Source: Gordius sp. MW1 (taxonomy: Eukaryota > Nematomorpha > Gordioida > Gordea > Gordiidae). From it: a DNA stretch of 64,000 nt. The translations under genes were made by a program, and so were the position numbers. The DNA lies in the NCBI GenBank assembly GCA_964036665.1, contig OZ038533.1, positions 18,534,575-18,598,574 of the forward strand, given 5' to 3'. Positions 32,046 to 41,235 of this stretch are shown in pieces. Within the stretch, counting starts at the first letter, position 1, and each line of letters opens with the position of its first letter. The notes under the pieces were generated by a model. It saw only the letters and a list, made by a program, of their open reading frames with translations. It was not told the DNA's origin and did no database searches.

Positions 32046-33033
32046 TGAATATAACTCTCCTTCCCACCACTAAATCGTACTTAGATATTTTTTCAATAAA
32101 TAGTGAACTATGTTAGAATTAGAAATGTGTCCTTTTTTCGTAAATAATTTTGCCTAATACACATATTTTAAGCTAATTTGCAATGTTAATAGAAAATCAA
32201 AGAGTGAAGCCAGTGATTTTTCTCGAAAATTGGCATTTATAAATGTGTAGGTAAATATTTTAAAATCTACTTACATATGTATTAAAATTAATTTTACTTT
32301 TTTAAATGTGATTATAATGATAAGACGCCAATAATAAAATTGCTTTTCAGATATTGAAGTTTTATAATATATTTAAAAGCCGAAAATCAGTGTTGGTAAA
32401 AATATATTAATTGAGCAAATTAATATATAATACTAGCTGACCAGGTGTAATGTTCAATTCGCGTATCGTTAGATATAGCGTAAGTCAATTAAACACGTCA
32501 ATCATGTATTTTTGCACTATAATTGCAACAAAGATTATTATAGGCTGGTAAAAGATTATTATAGGCTGGTATAAATGTCAATCAAACTGGTAAAAGAATA
32601 TTATAGGCTGGTATAAATGTCACTCAAAAATAGATTTTTTAATAAAGGTTTAACAAAAATAGATTTTTTAATAAAGGTTTAACATAATATAAATTAAGCT
32701 CATTAAATATTTAATTTTAATATTTTTTGTTTTAATATTTTTTAAATATATTTGTTATTTATATAAAATATATCAACTTTTAAATTATAATTTAAGTTAT
32801 TATCATCTACTAATAAAAAAATTTGCTACTATATTTATTTGTAATATATAAAAACTTTATTGTAGAACGTATAACAATAATTATAAACAAAATCGTATAG
32901 ATAATAAAACGCGTAACATAACAAGAAAACATTATAAACAACAATCGAAAATAAAGTTGAAATGATTAATGTTATGTTGTAAATAAATTGCGTAATTATC
33001 TGGAGAAAAACAATGAGGGTAAGAAAACCATAC
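32046..33033. other. AT-rich DNA with small tandem duplications
   Basis: Around 32525-32640 TTATTATAGGCTGGTA recurs three times. Around 32631-32690 AAAATAGATTTTTTAATAAA and GGTTTAAC recur twice. Otherwise no features. Confidence 0.5.
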
Positions 33034-33397
33034 CTATTTGTTTAATTGCCTCTGCCAAGTATATACATGAATTGAAATATAAAATGCGTGAGAAAATAAT
33101 AAAATATCGATATGTGAAGACCAAGTTTTTAAAATATTTAATTTATGAGAAATAATATATTCTGCTATAGTCTCTGGTGCGACCATAGCCTTCACCTCTG
33201 GAGGTGGAGGAGCTGAAGAATAATAATTACAAATATAATTGCGGATTAATGAATGATGATTTGGATCATCATAGATTGCCTTGCTTATGCAACGGTAAAA
33301 ACAATTACCGTCGCCTTCGACTTCAAAAACCCCAAAATTTGGTTCTAATTTCTTCGGAGGTTGGGTTTGATGGCCAATTGGGCATGTATAACCCAAT
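33034..33397 (-). pseudogene. OTU-type cysteine protease exon of the integrase gene
   Basis: Begins LGYTCPIGHQTQ, then FGVFEVEGDGNCFYRC with the OTU catalytic Asp and Cys, SLIRNYICNYY, and ends near IHVYTWQRQLNK at an in-frame TAG at 33034-33036. OTU domains cleave ubiquitin or related chains. The expected C-terminal catalytic His region is not seen before the stop. The domain is therefore shortened, or continues through a splice at the GTATGG that follows the TAG. Confidence 0.75.
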
Positions 33398-33445
33398 CTA
33401 AAAAATAATTATTAATAATTTAATCGCCGTTATACATTAAATTAC

Positions 33446-33530
33446 CTAGCCATAGCCCTTTCTTTCCAGGAAACGTCTGGCAAAATAAGCGATAGCTTAA
33501 ATTCCACTATCGACGACTTGTAAATTACGT
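33446..33530 (-). CDS. Short linking exon between integrase and OTU
   Basis: Reads KLSLILPDVSWKERAMAR between a TTTTATAG acceptor and a GTAATT donor. Its entry phase fits the end of the GPY/F exon and its exit phase fits the OTU exon, which is the main evidence for joining the two domains into one protein. Confidence 0.6.
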
Positions 33531-34017
33531 CTATAAAATATTTAATTTTATAATAATATAATAAGCAATATAATATCCTATATTTTAGATATTTTTTTAC
33601 CATCATCATGCGTCAACTTATCGATTTCCCCTATATTTCTATCATTTTCGGCTCCTATAGAATTTATAAAAAGATGTAATATAAAAATCCAACATAAAAT
33701 TCACATCTTAGATGGCTTTTTTTGGCTACAATATAATGGGTACAAGTTTTATAAATATTAAACATAATCTATTGAACGTTATAAAGGTTCATTTAGCTAC
33801 CTGTTCCTTTTATCAAAGAATCAGATTTGGTCCAAAGGTCGCTAGGCAAATCTTTTATATTTTATTAATTTATATATAATATTAAATACCCCCATCCAAA
33901 TTTTGTCTAAATTTCTTGAGAGAACTCCCGTGAATTTTTTTTTTTAAGCTTTGCCCTGACATGTTTTCAAGTGAATATGTACCTTAATAATAATAAATAA
34001 TATAACTTATCTCATAC

Positions 34018-34337
34018 CTTTGAAATTATCGACTATTTTATAGGGCCCCAACCAAGAAGGCGCCGTTTTATCTCCCTTCCTATCGGCCCTTCTAAGGTTG
34101 TAACCGAGTACAACATCCCCTTTTTTAAAGGCATATGACGTTTTATGCCTTTTTTCGTATGATTTTTTTTGCACTTGTTGTGCCTTTAGGATATTCATAC
34201 TGGCAAATTTGTATGCTTGACGAGCCATTGAGGCTACCGCGTCAGCATTAATATCCGATTCAGAGGGGACCTCTACCGCAACCTCTTTAGGCTCGGCAGC
34301 TATTTCCATGTCGCTCTTTAAAACTCGCCTGGCGTAT
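34018..34337 (-). CDS. Integrase C-terminal (GPY/F-like) exon
   Basis: Starts (R)YARRVLKSDMEIA, an acidic spacer, then VQKKSYEKRHKTSYAFKKGD, YNLRRADRKGDK and SWLGPYKIVDNFKG. This is the chromatin-targeting style C-terminal module of Ty3/gypsy and Ginger integrases and is very like the invertebrate KRBA2-type integrases as I remember them. There is no stop or frame break in this exon. Confidence 0.75.
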
Positions 34338-34387
34338 CTAATAGATATAAAAAAGAAAATTGGTGTTATGACATGATTTGTTAATAC

Positions 34388-34660
34388 CTATTAAACATCA
34401 AAAAAAAGGTGCCATCTTCGTTGATCCCTGAACCGCGGTGTTCAGGGAATAGATCACGCCAGGCAACGCTCTCTCCCAACGCTCACAGTTACCGTCCAGG
34501 ACTTTAATGAGACTCGTCAATATAGTCCTGTTCATCCGCTCGACCAAACCATTGGCCTGGGGATGATAAGCTGTGGTTATCCTCTGATGTACACCTGCCA
34601 TAGTGTACATCTCCTGGTAAAAGAATTCACAAATTCCCTACCCTGGTCATTGATTACAGC
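34388..34660 (-). pseudogene. Integrase exon with second Asp and Glu, two one-base deletions
   Basis: Begins AVINDQGREFVNSF, loses frame in a T4 run, then continues MYTMAGVHQRITTAYHPQAN, GLVERMNRTILTSLIKVLDG, and STKMAPFF before a second frame loss in a T8 run. Adding one T to each run restores phase with both neighbouring exons, which argues that the breaks are recent or artefactual. Confidence 0.75.
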
Positions 34661-34707
34661 CTATTAAAAATGGTTTATTATTACATCATATTTGCTTTAT
34701 AATATAC

Positions 34708-35017
34708 CTCGGGAAACCCATATTCAAAAAAAATTTGTATAAGGTGATCCCCCACCTCTTGCATTGTATGGCTTTTCAATGCTCTAGCTACTACATGCTT
34801 TGTAAAGTAGTCAATGACTACTAGAAAGCAGCAATAACCTTCCGAACTGGGTCGCATGTTGCATAAATCCATCCCAACAAGTCGCCATGGTGATGAAGGG
34901 ATGGATACAGGATGCAAGAGAGGGGTAGCCTTATCAATTTTTCCAGAGTGCTTTTGGCACATACTGCAACCATTGATATAGGCTGTCACATCCTCAGATA
35001 AATGTGGCCACCAATAG
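34708..35017 (-). CDS. Integrase exon with zinc-finger Cys pair and first Asp
   Basis: Reads YWWPHLSEDV, CSMCQKHSGK (the CC of the HHCC finger), PWRLVGMDLC with the first catalytic Asp, FLVVIDYFTKHVVAR, and ends FFEYGFPE at a GTATAT donor. The previous exon supplies the two His residues. Confidence 0.78.
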
Positions 35018-35062
35018 CTATTTATAATAAATTATTTAATTTGCTAACAATTAAACTAATAC

Positions 35063-35412
35063 TTTTCAGTGATCTTGGCCCTTGTGCGATTGATGCCAAG
35101 ATGTGACCCTAGGCTTTGTCCTACGATGGTTCCCTCAGTACCATTGTGATACAAACTAAGTAATTGTTTCTTTTCTTCGGGTTCTGTAACAACCCTAAAC
35201 CACTTATCTAACAAAATAAAATATGCTTCATATTTAATACCTCTTTTTTGGCCACAAAATGTAGCTGCCCTCCTAACATACAACAAATTTTCTTCTAATT
35301 TGTATTTTTTTGTCTTTTCAAGGAAATAGAATTTTTGTCTATAGGTAAGGTTTGCTGAAATAGTTCCATTTTTCATATAATTTATAATCTCAATAAAACT
35401 ATATTCCTCCAT
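35063..35412 (-). CDS. First exon of the integrase-OTU gene
   Basis: Opens with an ATG at 35412 (MEEYSFIEIINYMKNG), then a helical region, LYVRRAA, KKQLLSLYHNG with the first zinc-finger His, GSHLGINRT with the second His, and ends ITE before a GTATTA donor. The start is chosen because the ATG matches the usual position of the N-terminus in this integrase type. Confidence 0.7.
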
Positions 35413-35449
35413 TCTATTAAATAAATGCTAAATTAATCAAAGTATAAAT

Positions 35450-36130
35450 TAAGCAGTTTAATATTTATAATATTAGGGACTTATAAGGCATACATCTAAA
35501 AAGATAAATAACAACTTTTGCATTAGCTTATATTTATAATCTTAGGAACTTACTTATTACAAAATACAAAGTTTAATACAATTTCAACAATTATAGAAGC
35601 ATACATCTAAAAAGGTAAATAACAAATTTTTGCATTAGCTTATATTTATAATCTTAGTAACTTACTTATAACAAAATACTAAAATTTCAACAATTATAAA
35701 GGCATACATCTAAAAAGATAAATAACAAACTTTTGCATTAGCTTATATTTATAATCTTAGGAACTTACTTATTACAAAATACAAAGTTTAATACAATTTC
35801 AACAATTATAGAAGCATACATCTAAAAAGGTAAATAACAAATTTTTGCATTAGCTTATATTTATAATCTTAGGAACTTACTTATTACAAAATACAAAGTT
35901 TAATACAATTTCAACAATTATAGAAGCATACATCTAAAAAGGTAAATAACAAATTTTTGCATTAGCTTATATTTATAATCTTAGGAACTTACTTATTACA
36001 AAATACAAAGTTTAATACAATTTTAACAATTATAGAAGCATACATCTAAAAAGGTAAATAACAAACTTTTGCATTAGTTTATATTTATAATCTTAGGAAC
36101 TTACTTATTATAGAATACAAAATTATATTG
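35450..36130. repeat. Tandem array, about 112-bp period, six units
   Basis: GCATTAGCTTATATTTATAA recurs with spacing of 112, 104, 111, 112 and 112 bp from 35521 to 36072. Each unit also has GCATACATCTAAAAAGG, AGGAACTTACTTATTAC and ACAATTTCAACAATTATA. It starts less than 100 bp upstream of the integrase-OTU start codon, so it could be part of that element's 5' region. It is not a CRISPR array: the units are contiguous, without unique spacers. Confidence 0.92.
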
Positions 36131-36819
36131 GTAAAAAAGTTTGCAAATTACGTGATCTCAAATGAATGTCATTACGTAAAATAAAATGTATGTTTTTCCG
36201 AAATTTGAACCAATCATGTTACTCAAAAAAATCACGTGATTGACAAAACAAGTACTTTTTTCGTGTTTTCAACGCATGTGGAGGCGTGATTGACGATTAC
36301 GCGATTTTAAACGCTACGTCGTCTCATACGCTACACCGGCAAACGTTGTTTTGCTATATGCAATACAAACCTTACTTTGGTCAATAAGATATCAGTGTAC
36401 TCAGATAAGTCCTATAAAGCAACCGGTATGGGCATCGACGTAGCCAAGCGCCCTCAAACATTAAGGCCCGTTATTCTCCCCTGCTTAAATTTCACAGCAA
36501 ATGAAATGTTTTTCATCGAAATATAGAAGAGTATAGGTTAAAGGCTCAACAAAAAACAAAAGGGGAAAGGGGGACGCTACCTAACACTAAAGAACCGAGG
36601 AAAATAAACTTGTTAGGAGTTAGGGGCGGAGCCCTGCTTAGAGGTCAGAAGTACTGAGATATATCAACATTTATTGGTACTTTGTTAAAAGTATTTACAT
36701 TTTTATCCTTATTTAACGCGCAGAAAGGACAAAATTAGATTTTTTAATCTATTTAGCTACAAAGGAGGGGACACGACCGTCCTATAATAATAAGTGACGT
36801 GAAAATAAGCAAAAAATGA
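36131..36819. other. Intergenic DNA
   Basis: Less AT-rich than average in places (36240-36480) but no domain is recognised. There is a GGGGCGGAGCCC stretch near 36623. Confidence 0.4.
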
Positions 36820-39545
36820 CTTTTAATTGCTATGCAATTTATGGGATCGTTTTTTGGTGTCCGTCCGTCGTCCGTCGTCCGTCGTCCGTCGTCCGTCGTC
36901 CGTTACCCTCCCTATCTATTTGCATTGGGTATATTAGGTTATCGCTTTTTTTAACTTAATGGATGAGAAAGAGGTGCCCCACCCCTCATCTCTATCTCCC
37001 TCGCTGTGTTATTTTTTGAATTAATGCATAAGAGGTGCCCCACCCCTCATCTCTATCTCTCTCGGTGTGTTATATATAAGATTTGTTAAATTATCTATTA
37101 TATAATAAACATAAATAAAAGTTGTTTACTTTTAATTGCTATGCAATTTAACTAGTTATATAATAAACATAAATAAAAGTTGTTTACTTTTAATTGCTAT
37201 GCAATTTAACTAGTTTTGGTTATATAATAAATATAGATAAAAGTTGTTTACTTTTAATGCTATGCAATTTAACTAGTTATAAATAAACATAAATAAAAGT
37301 TGTTTACTTTTTAATTGCTATGCAATTTAACTAGTTTTGGGGTTGGAATCCCGGAGTTTTTTTTGACTCTTATGATTGTTCTTGTTACTATCATTGATAA
37401 TAAGAATTTTTGGCCGTCCGCTGGCTGCTGACCAATGAAAAAAATGACCATTGGCCAAAATGTGAATCGAAATGATTTTTTTCGTTTTTTTTGACTATTA
37501 TGATTGTTCCTGTTTCTACCATTGCTATTATGACTTTTTGGCCGTCCGCTGGCTGCTGACCAATGTTATATAATAAACATAAATAAAAGTTGTTTACTTT
37601 TAATTGCTATGCAATTTAACTAGTTTTTGGGTTAGAATCCCGGAGTTTTTTTTGACTTTTATGATTGTTCTTGTTACTATCATTGATAATAAGACTTTTT
37701 GGCCGTCCGTTGGCTGCTGACCAATGAAAAAAATGACCATTGGCCAAAATGTGAATCCGAGTTTATTTTTTCGTTTTTTTTTTGACTATTATGATTGTTC
37801 CTGTTACTACCATTGCTATTATGACTTTTTGGCCGTCCGCTGGCTCCTGACCGATGGAAAAAAATGACCATTGGCCAAAATGTGAATCGAAATTATTTTT
37901 TTCGTTTTTTTTGACTATTATGATTGTTCCTGTTCCTACCATTGCTATTATGACTTTTTGGCCGTCCGCTGGCTGCTGACCAATGGAAAAAAATGACCAT
38001 TGGCCAAAATGTGATTCGAAAATTTTTTTTTCGTTTTTTTTACTCTTGTGAATTTATATCCACTTTTACCGTGTGCTGGCTGCTGACCAATGGAAAAAAA
38101 TGACCATTGGCCAAAATGTGAATCCGAGTTTATTTTTTCGTTTTTTTTTGACTATTATGATTGTTCCTGTTACTACCATTGCTATTATGACTTTTTGGCC
38201 GTCCGCTGGCTCCTGACCGATGGAAAAAATGACCATTGGCCAAAATGTGATTCGAAAATTTTTTTTTTTCGTTTTTTTTTGACTTATGAATTTATAACCA
38301 CTTTTACCGTGTCCTGGCTGCTTACCAATGAAAAAAAATGACCATTGGCCAAATTTTATATATAACCTAAAAATTTATTATAGATGGTCTAACAGACAGC
38401 CAACTATGTAATATATATTTTTAACCTTATAAATGCATATATATTTTTTTATTGGGTTAATATATTTCATTTAATTAGATTGTGATTTCATAGAAAACCT
38501 AAAAAGTAATATTTAAAAAAATAATATAGGTATTAGATTCTAATTTACGATAAAATATATCGATAGAAACTAACACAAAATTCGAAACCTCCTTCAAAGG
38601 TATAAGCATAGCCCGTTATTTCTAATTAAATTGAATCTACTATTAAACTCAAACACGAATTGTACTTTATTAGATGGCGCGCGTAAGTTTATATAATTAG
38701 TAAAATTTTTCTACGTGTCATAGATATTACACCGCGTGTGGCAGGGAAATGTCCGATATTTTTAAAATGAAAAGGTATTTTAGGAATCTGAAAAGGTTAT
38801 TTTACCCCCGGCCGCCCTGGGCACCTACGGGTAAAGTTTCGAGCGAATCGGGCTGGTAGTTTAAGAATTTAGCCCTTTTTTAAAACTAAAAAAAACTTTT
38901 TTTTTAATTTTTTTTTTACATTAAATTAATATTTTGTTTTTGTTAATACCATTGATAATATGACTTTTTGACCGTCCGCTGGCTACTGACCGACGAAATA
39001 TATTGATTTTCTAAACATAAAACACAACTTTATTATTTCATCATCTATATAAATAACATAATAACTTCTACTATTTTAAAGCCAGCATGGTATAGTGGTT
39101 ATAGCGCAGGCTTGTGAACTGGAGGTGTGGGGTTCAAGTCAGGGAGGGGACAAATTTTTTTTTTTAATTTTTTTAAATTAAATTAATATTTGTTCATGTT
39201 AATACCAATGATAATATGAATTTTTGACCGTCCGCTGGCTACTGACCAATAAAAAAATGACCATTGGCCAAATAAATCGAAATTTTTTTTCGTTTTTGAA
39301 TTGGTTAACATTGATAATTACCCTATGTCCTCCCCTACAAGGGCCTATAACTAATTAACTAATTATTTTGCATCTAATACCCCCTATAGGCATTCTCGCC
39401 CCTTCCCACCTTTCTCGCCCATAAATTGCATAGCAAATATGCTACGTTTATACGGAGTATAGAAGAGTTCCCCCTTCCCCTCTTCCCTTCCCCTACTCCC
39501 CTTCCCTTCTCCCCCTTCCCACGAGGGCCGAAGGCCCGAGTTTAT
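36820..39545. mobile_element. Composite repeat with inverted ends, copy B
   Basis: Same architecture as copy A: TTGCTATGCAATTTATGGG at the left, a GTCCGTC run, two GAGGTGCCCCACCCCTCATC blocks, 58-bp units ending GCAATTTAACTAG, hairpin units with GACCAATGG, A run and CCATTGGCC, and at the right CCCATAAATTGCATAGCAA plus CTTCCC runs and GGGCCGAAGGCCC. It is longer because 38350-39360 holds extra sequence, including the ATGTCCGATATTTTTAAAA family also seen at 57270 and 57430 and a tRNA-like stretch. Confidence 0.8.
39081..39152 (+). other. tRNA-like sequence, probably SINE-derived
   Basis: GCCAGCATGGTATAGTGGTT, ATAGCGCAGGC, TTGTGAA and GTGGGGTTCAAGTC give an A box, a loop and a B box at tRNA spacing, with a T run downstream. 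The acceptor ends do not pair well, and the flanking TTATTTCATCATCTATATAA relates it to the hAT family end, so I treat it as a tRNA-derived repeat and not a working tRNA gene. Confidence 0.45.
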
Positions 39546-39659
39546 TTAATGTTTCAAAGCGTAAAAATACGCATTACGTTATAGAAAATACTATAAGTGA
39601 TACAATTTTATTAAAGAAATGTAATTCAAATCTTCAATGCAGACGATAAATAAGCATTA

Positions 39660-40060
39660 AGTCATGAGGTTGCTTTTGATTGACAATTGAAGGGTGGATC
39701 TCCGGTAATTTTGCTTTGAATTTCAACCCACCACGGCTGTGCAATGGAAAACGATTAGTCATTAAAAGATGCCTGAAGAATCTTCTAGAAGGCACCATTT
39801 TGAATGGAAAGTGTATTAAAGGATGCATGAAGAATCTTCTAGAAGGCACCATTTTGAATGGAAAGTGTAGAGGTGAAAATGTATTGCTGCCAAGAATCCC
39901 TATGATTCCTACAGATGTGCCAATTGAATTCAAACGTTTTCAATTTCCAATTAGATTGGCATTCGCAATGACAATCAATAAGGCTAAAGGTCAAACGATG
40001 TATTTGTGGCTTAGATTTGGGCACATCAAGATTTGTATGCATATAGTTTGATGATTAGAG
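39660..40060 (+). pseudogene. Helitron helicase C-terminal fragment
   Basis: Reads FNPPRLCNGKRLVIKRCLKN, LLEGTILNGK (with a duplicated KGCMKNLLEGTILNGK segment), NVLLPRIPMIP, EFKRFQFPIRLAFAMTINKA and KGQTM. These are the last conserved motifs of the PIF1-type helicase of animal Helitrons. It breaks after KGQTM. The internal 51-bp duplication (39780-39815 region repeated at 39830-39865) is specific to this copy. Confidence 0.85.
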
Positions 40061-40134
40061 GCGGTCAAGACAACGTCATCATTGTTATTACCAGGATAAA
40101 ATTCCATACATCGTCATTACATAAAGGCACGGGG

Positions 40135-40620
40135 GTTTAAACAAAAAGTAAAGTGTTTCATTAATTTCATTACAAAATTACATATATTTGGCCATTCACG
40201 TTGCTGAAAGTATTCGGTTGAGTGGCAAGCATTTTGATAAGGTTCGTCGACAAAATACGTCCTGAAGACATTGATAGAAAAATTTCTGCAGAAATTCCTA
40301 AACCGTCTACGGCTCAATTATTGTTATATATTGTCACGACAAACATGATTCATGGCCCATGTGGATATTTGAATCGTTAATAGTTTTGCATGTTAGATGG
40401 AAAGTGTACAAAGTGTTTTCCTAAAAATTTCATCAATGATACGGTCACACATGTCGACGGATATCCTATATACCGACGAAGAAGTACCGATAATGGCAGA
40501 CAAATATTTACTAAAACTATTAATAACGTAGCCATTGACAATCGTTGGGTTGTACCAAATTCACATTGTTCAAAACATTTAATGCTCATATTAATGTTGA
40601 GTTCTGCAGTTAGGTGAAGA
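40135..40620 (+). pseudogene. Helitron replicase N-terminal region fragment
   Basis: Frames in this stretch read VEWQ, PEDIDRKISAEIPKPS, NMIHGPCGYLN, MLDGKCTKCFPKNF and DGYPIYRRRSTDNGR with VDNRWVVPNS-like sequence. This is the well-known order of the Helitron-like N-terminal domain (HGPCG, DGKC.K.FPK, YRRR, NRWVVP). Several frameshifts are present. It lies downstream of the helicase C-terminus fragment, so at least two Helitron copies or a rearrangement are involved. Confidence 0.83.
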
Positions 40621-40679
40621 GCAACAAATATATATGCAAGTATGTGAATAAAATGTAAAAAAAAAATTTGAGTACAGAT

Positions 40680-40784
40680 TTTATTGTACGATGATGGTAG
40701 AATAATAGAGTTACCAATTTACGCAGTTCCTGTTGATTGTACTCAAGCGGTGTAAAGTTATCATCTGGAATGAATGTACTATGG
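40680..40784 (+). pseudogene. Helitron helicase fragment, left side of the hAT insertion
   Basis: The bases before the hAT read CKVIIWNECTM, the helicase Walker B region (I.WDEC.M). The reading continues across the hAT in the right-hand flank at 43462 (HKHSFEALDMTLKDRK), showing that the hAT landed inside this Helitron gene. Confidence 0.75.
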
Positions 40785-40902
40785 CAGTGATTCTTAACCT
40801 AGGGGTCGCGACCCCCAAGGGGGTCGCGAGAAGTTTGCCGGGGGGTCGCCAAATTTTTTTAGAATAAAATAAAAATATTCAGAAAAGCTTTAGAAAAAAT
40901 AC

Positions 40903-40982
40903 TCACCTTGGGATTCGAACTCGTTGCATTATGTTTGTTTACATTTACAAGACGTCGCTATAACCACTCACACCATGCTGCT
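40903..40982 (-). other. tRNA-like segment near the 5' end of hAT copy 1
   Basis: On the minus strand: CAGCATGGTGTGAGTGGTTA then TAGCGACGTCTTG (D-arm/A box), a 27-bp insert, GAGTTCGAATCCCAAGG (B box), then a T run. It points outward, away from the transposase gene. It may drive pol III transcription or be a relic of a captured SINE. Confidence 0.6.
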
Positions 40983-41235
40983 ATTAAAATACGTTGTGAA
41001 ACTTATTATTTATAATGAAAATAATTTTTTGAATGGTAGATTTTTTTGCTGTTTCATAATTTATTCATTTTCTAATCTTTAAAATAATTATCTTCATTTA
41101 ATTTTACAATTCAACAAATTTAACTTCTGAAATTTAAAAATAAAGCGAACTTCTCACCACAGACTTTGGATCGCAAAATAGTGCATTATTTCTTATATTG
41201 TTTGTTCATTTTAAATAGTTATTATATTCCATATT

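Larger units (their letters stand above)
33034..35412 (-). pseudogene. Six-exon integrase plus OTU-protease gene (Ginger/gypsy-type integrase), two one-base frameshifts
   Basis: Exons on the minus strand: 35063-35412, 34708-35017, 34388-34660, 34018-34337, 33446-33530, 33034-33397. All junctions are GT..AG and the phases agree if one T is missing in each of two T runs in exon 3 (about 34627 and 34401-34408), giving about 567 codons. Order of parts: N-terminal helix, HHCC zinc finger (YHNG, SHLG, CSMC), integrase core with D (VGMDLC), D (INDQGREF) and E (NGLVERMNR), a GPY/F-like C-terminus (SWLGPYKIVD), then SLILPDVSWKERA and an OTU domain (EGDGNCFYR). An integrase with introns and an OTU tail suggests a Ginger transposon gene or a domesticated relative. 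The deletions could be true decay or homopolymer assembly errors. Confidence 0.8.

Noticed and set aside
31694..32048. Pro/Gly/Arg-rich frames on both strands
   Set aside because: By-products of the GC-rich CCCGA/GGGTC inverted repeat.
32433..32450. CTAGCTGACCAGGTG as a Helitron 3' end
   Set aside because: It resembles the terminal GGTCAGCTAG pattern on the minus strand, but I found no matching 5' end and the hairpin is weak.
35450..36130. CRISPR-like regular repeats
   Set aside because: The units are contiguous 112-bp tandem repeats without spacers, in a eukaryotic genome.
39081..39152. Functional tRNA gene
   Set aside because: A and B boxes look right but the acceptor and anticodon stems do not pair well, and the flanks are repeat-derived.
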